Source: Cellulosimicrobium terreum
Lineage (GTDB): Bacteria; Actinomycetota; Actinomycetes; Actinomycetales; Cellulomonadaceae
Direction: 5' to 3'
Assembly: GCA_014803435.1 (NCBI GenBank)
Contig: JACYFD010000002.1
Location: forward strand, 347,016-411,015
DNA length: 64,000 nucleotides
This document shows positions 62,952 to 64,000 of this stretch, piece by piece. Every line of letters starts with the position of its first letter. Within the stretch, counting starts at the first letter, position 1. Both the position numbers and the translations under genes were made by a program. The notes under the pieces are model-generated. The model was given only the letters and a program-made list of their open reading frames with translations. It did not search any database and was not told the DNA's origin.

Positions 62952-63850
62952 CGCTTCGCCCCCCTGTTGGTGCGGACCAGGTAGGGCACGATGACGAGCG
63001 CCACGATGATCAGCAGGATCGAGCCGACCGCGGCGGCGTTCGCGTAGTCGAAGCTCGACTTGTACACGTACATGTCCACGGCCGGAACCTTGGTCTGGTA
63101 GTTGGCCGGCTTGGAGATCGACATGATGAGGTCGAACGACTTGAGCGACATGTGGCCGATGATGATGAGCGCCGACAGCGCGATGGGCGACAGCTGCGGG
63201 AACAGCACGTGGCGGTAGAGCTTCCACTCGCTCGCGCCGTCCATCCGCGCCGCCTCGCGCAGCTCCTCGGGGATGCCGCGGAAGCCGGCGAGGAACAGCG
63301 CCATCACGTACCCGGAGAGCTGCCAGATCGCGGGGATCGCGATGGCGATGATCCCGAACGTGACGTTGTTCCACCAGTTGTTCTGGAGGGCGTCGAGACC
63401 GACGATCTGGAACAGCCGGTTGAGCCCGCTCGCGGCCTCGCCCTGGTTCGAGTTGAGCAGCCAGCGCCACACGACACCCGAGGCCACGAACGACACGGCC
63501 ATGGGGAACAGGTAGATCGACCGGAAGATCCCCTCGCCCTTGATCGGCTTGTCCAGCATCCAGGCCCAGCAGAACCCCATGATCAGCGTGCCGACGAGGA
63601 AGACGACGGTGTAGAGCACGAGGTTCATCAGGGAGTGCTGGAACGCCTCGCTGCCGAGCAGGTCGAGGTAGTTCTGGAACCACACGACGACGGACGGCTC
63701 ACGGCCCGTGGCCTGCGCCGCGGTGTGGTTGTCGGTGATCGAGGTCTGGAAGTTGGCCGCGATGAGCCCGTAGACGAAGACGCCGACGAGGATCAGCGAG
63801 GGAGCGAGCATGAGCAGCGGTGGCCCGGCGCGTCGCAGTGACTTGAGCAT
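62948..63850 (-). CDS. Sugar ABC transporter permease, MalF type
   Basis: The 300-residue protein has the six-helix permease pattern (PPLLMLAPSLILVGVFVYGLI at the start) and the EAA loop REAARMDGASEWKLYRHVLFPQLSPIALSA. The start MLKSLRRAG at 63850 is preferred over an upstream Arg-rich extension. The region before it runs to the window edge; a binding-protein gene would be expected just beyond. Confidence 0.92.
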   Translation of the reverse strand: MLKSLRRAGPPLLMLAPSLILVGVFVYGLIAANFQTSITDNHTAAQATGREPSVVVWFQNYLDLLGSEAFQHSLMNLVLYTVVFLVGTLIMGFCWAWMLDKPIKGEGIFRSIYLFPMAVSFVASGVVWRWLLNSNQGEAASGLNRLFQIVGLDALQNNWWNNVTFGIIAIAIPAIWQLSGYVMALFLAGFRGIPEELREAARMDGASEWKLYRHVLFPQLSPIALSALIIIGHMSLKSFDLIMSISKPANYQTKVPAVDMYVYKSSFDYANAAAVGSILLIIVALVIVPYLVRTNRGAKR

Positions 63851-64000
63851 GGTGAAGGTTCTTCCCGGTCGGGAGGTCGCGATCGCGCGACGCAGGTGGT
63901 GGGACCCGGTCGCCGGACCGGCCGCGCGCCGTCGGGGGTTCCGGCGGCGCACGGGCGGGTGACGCGCGCGGATGAGGCCAGGACGGCCGCGGCCCCCTCC
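63851..64000. other. Upstream edge region, no gene seen
   Basis: 150 bases to the window end with no convincing start or stop of a further gene and no GACAGCGTTGTC-like palindrome. It is probably the gap to a substrate-binding-protein gene. Confidence 0.4.

Overview
The window comes from a chromosome with very high GC content. Codon third positions are almost all G or C, GTG starts are common, and the promoter pattern TAnnnT followed 6-7 bases later by the start codon recurs. Signs of an actinobacterium are a Cvn-type (conservon) operon, a bacterial proteasome activator ending in GQYL, an EF-G2-like GTPase, a DUF5926-like protein, DtxR/IdeR-like boxes and ectABC. The secreted alpha-glucosidase locus with discoidin-like domains would suit the order Micrococcales (Cellulomonas or a relative). 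That placement is inference; there is no rRNA here to confirm it.

Layout. 1-7 kb: end of a TipA-like MerR regulator, a GH114-like lipoprotein, fdhD overlapping a YdeP-like molybdopterin oxidoreductase, and an EF-G2-like GTPase. 7-12 kb: a small anchored protein, then a heme uptake operon (hmuT-hmuU-hmuV order) and a heme oxygenase, all on the minus strand, with iron-box-like sequences in front of both units. 12-20 kb: MFS transporter, small membrane protein, a TetR regulator divergent from a DinB-like protein, an unknown conserved protein, a 590-base non-coding stretch with clustered DnaA-box-like sequences, pirin, DUF5926 and a GT2 glycosyltransferase. 19.6-28.8 kb: a 1555-residue internally duplicated membrane protein, a diacylglycerol-kinase-like protein, serS, a HAD phosphatase, an acetyltransferase and a YCII protein. 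28.8-36 kb: an ECF-like sigma factor, methionine aminopeptidase, then a LacI regulator with a sugar ABC transporter (binding protein and two permeases). 36-44 kb: EamA exporter, proteasome activator Bpa, quinone oxidoreductase and the four-gene Cvn operon. 44-47 kb: three tRNA genes (Ser-UGA, Ser-GCU, Arg-ACG) and an FtsX-type ABC exporter. 47-54 kb: SGNH hydrolase, ectABC (ectoine), TetR with an alpha/beta hydrolase, GyrI-like protein and SDR. 54-64 kb: two large secreted proteins (a discoidin-domain protein and a GH97 alpha-glucosidase) and two sugar permeases, all on the minus strand.

How parts work together. The two sugar loci each look like a LacI-controlled module. The first has its own regulator and a palindromic operator ahead of the binding protein. 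The second has the same 12-base palindrome ahead of both secreted enzymes, and both enzymes end in a related C-terminal module, suggesting joint export and joint control. The heme genes form an iron-controlled acquisition and breakdown set. ectABC makes ectoine; no ectD follows.

Nothing in the window is clearly a mobile element, phage, CRISPR array or defence island. The less ordinary signals are two families of short repeats at gene ends (one supplies the stop codons of unrelated genes), a sigma-factor gene with no ATG/GTG/TTG start at the expected place, the doubled membrane protein, the DnaA-box region, and a long low-complexity tail on the Cvn kinase.
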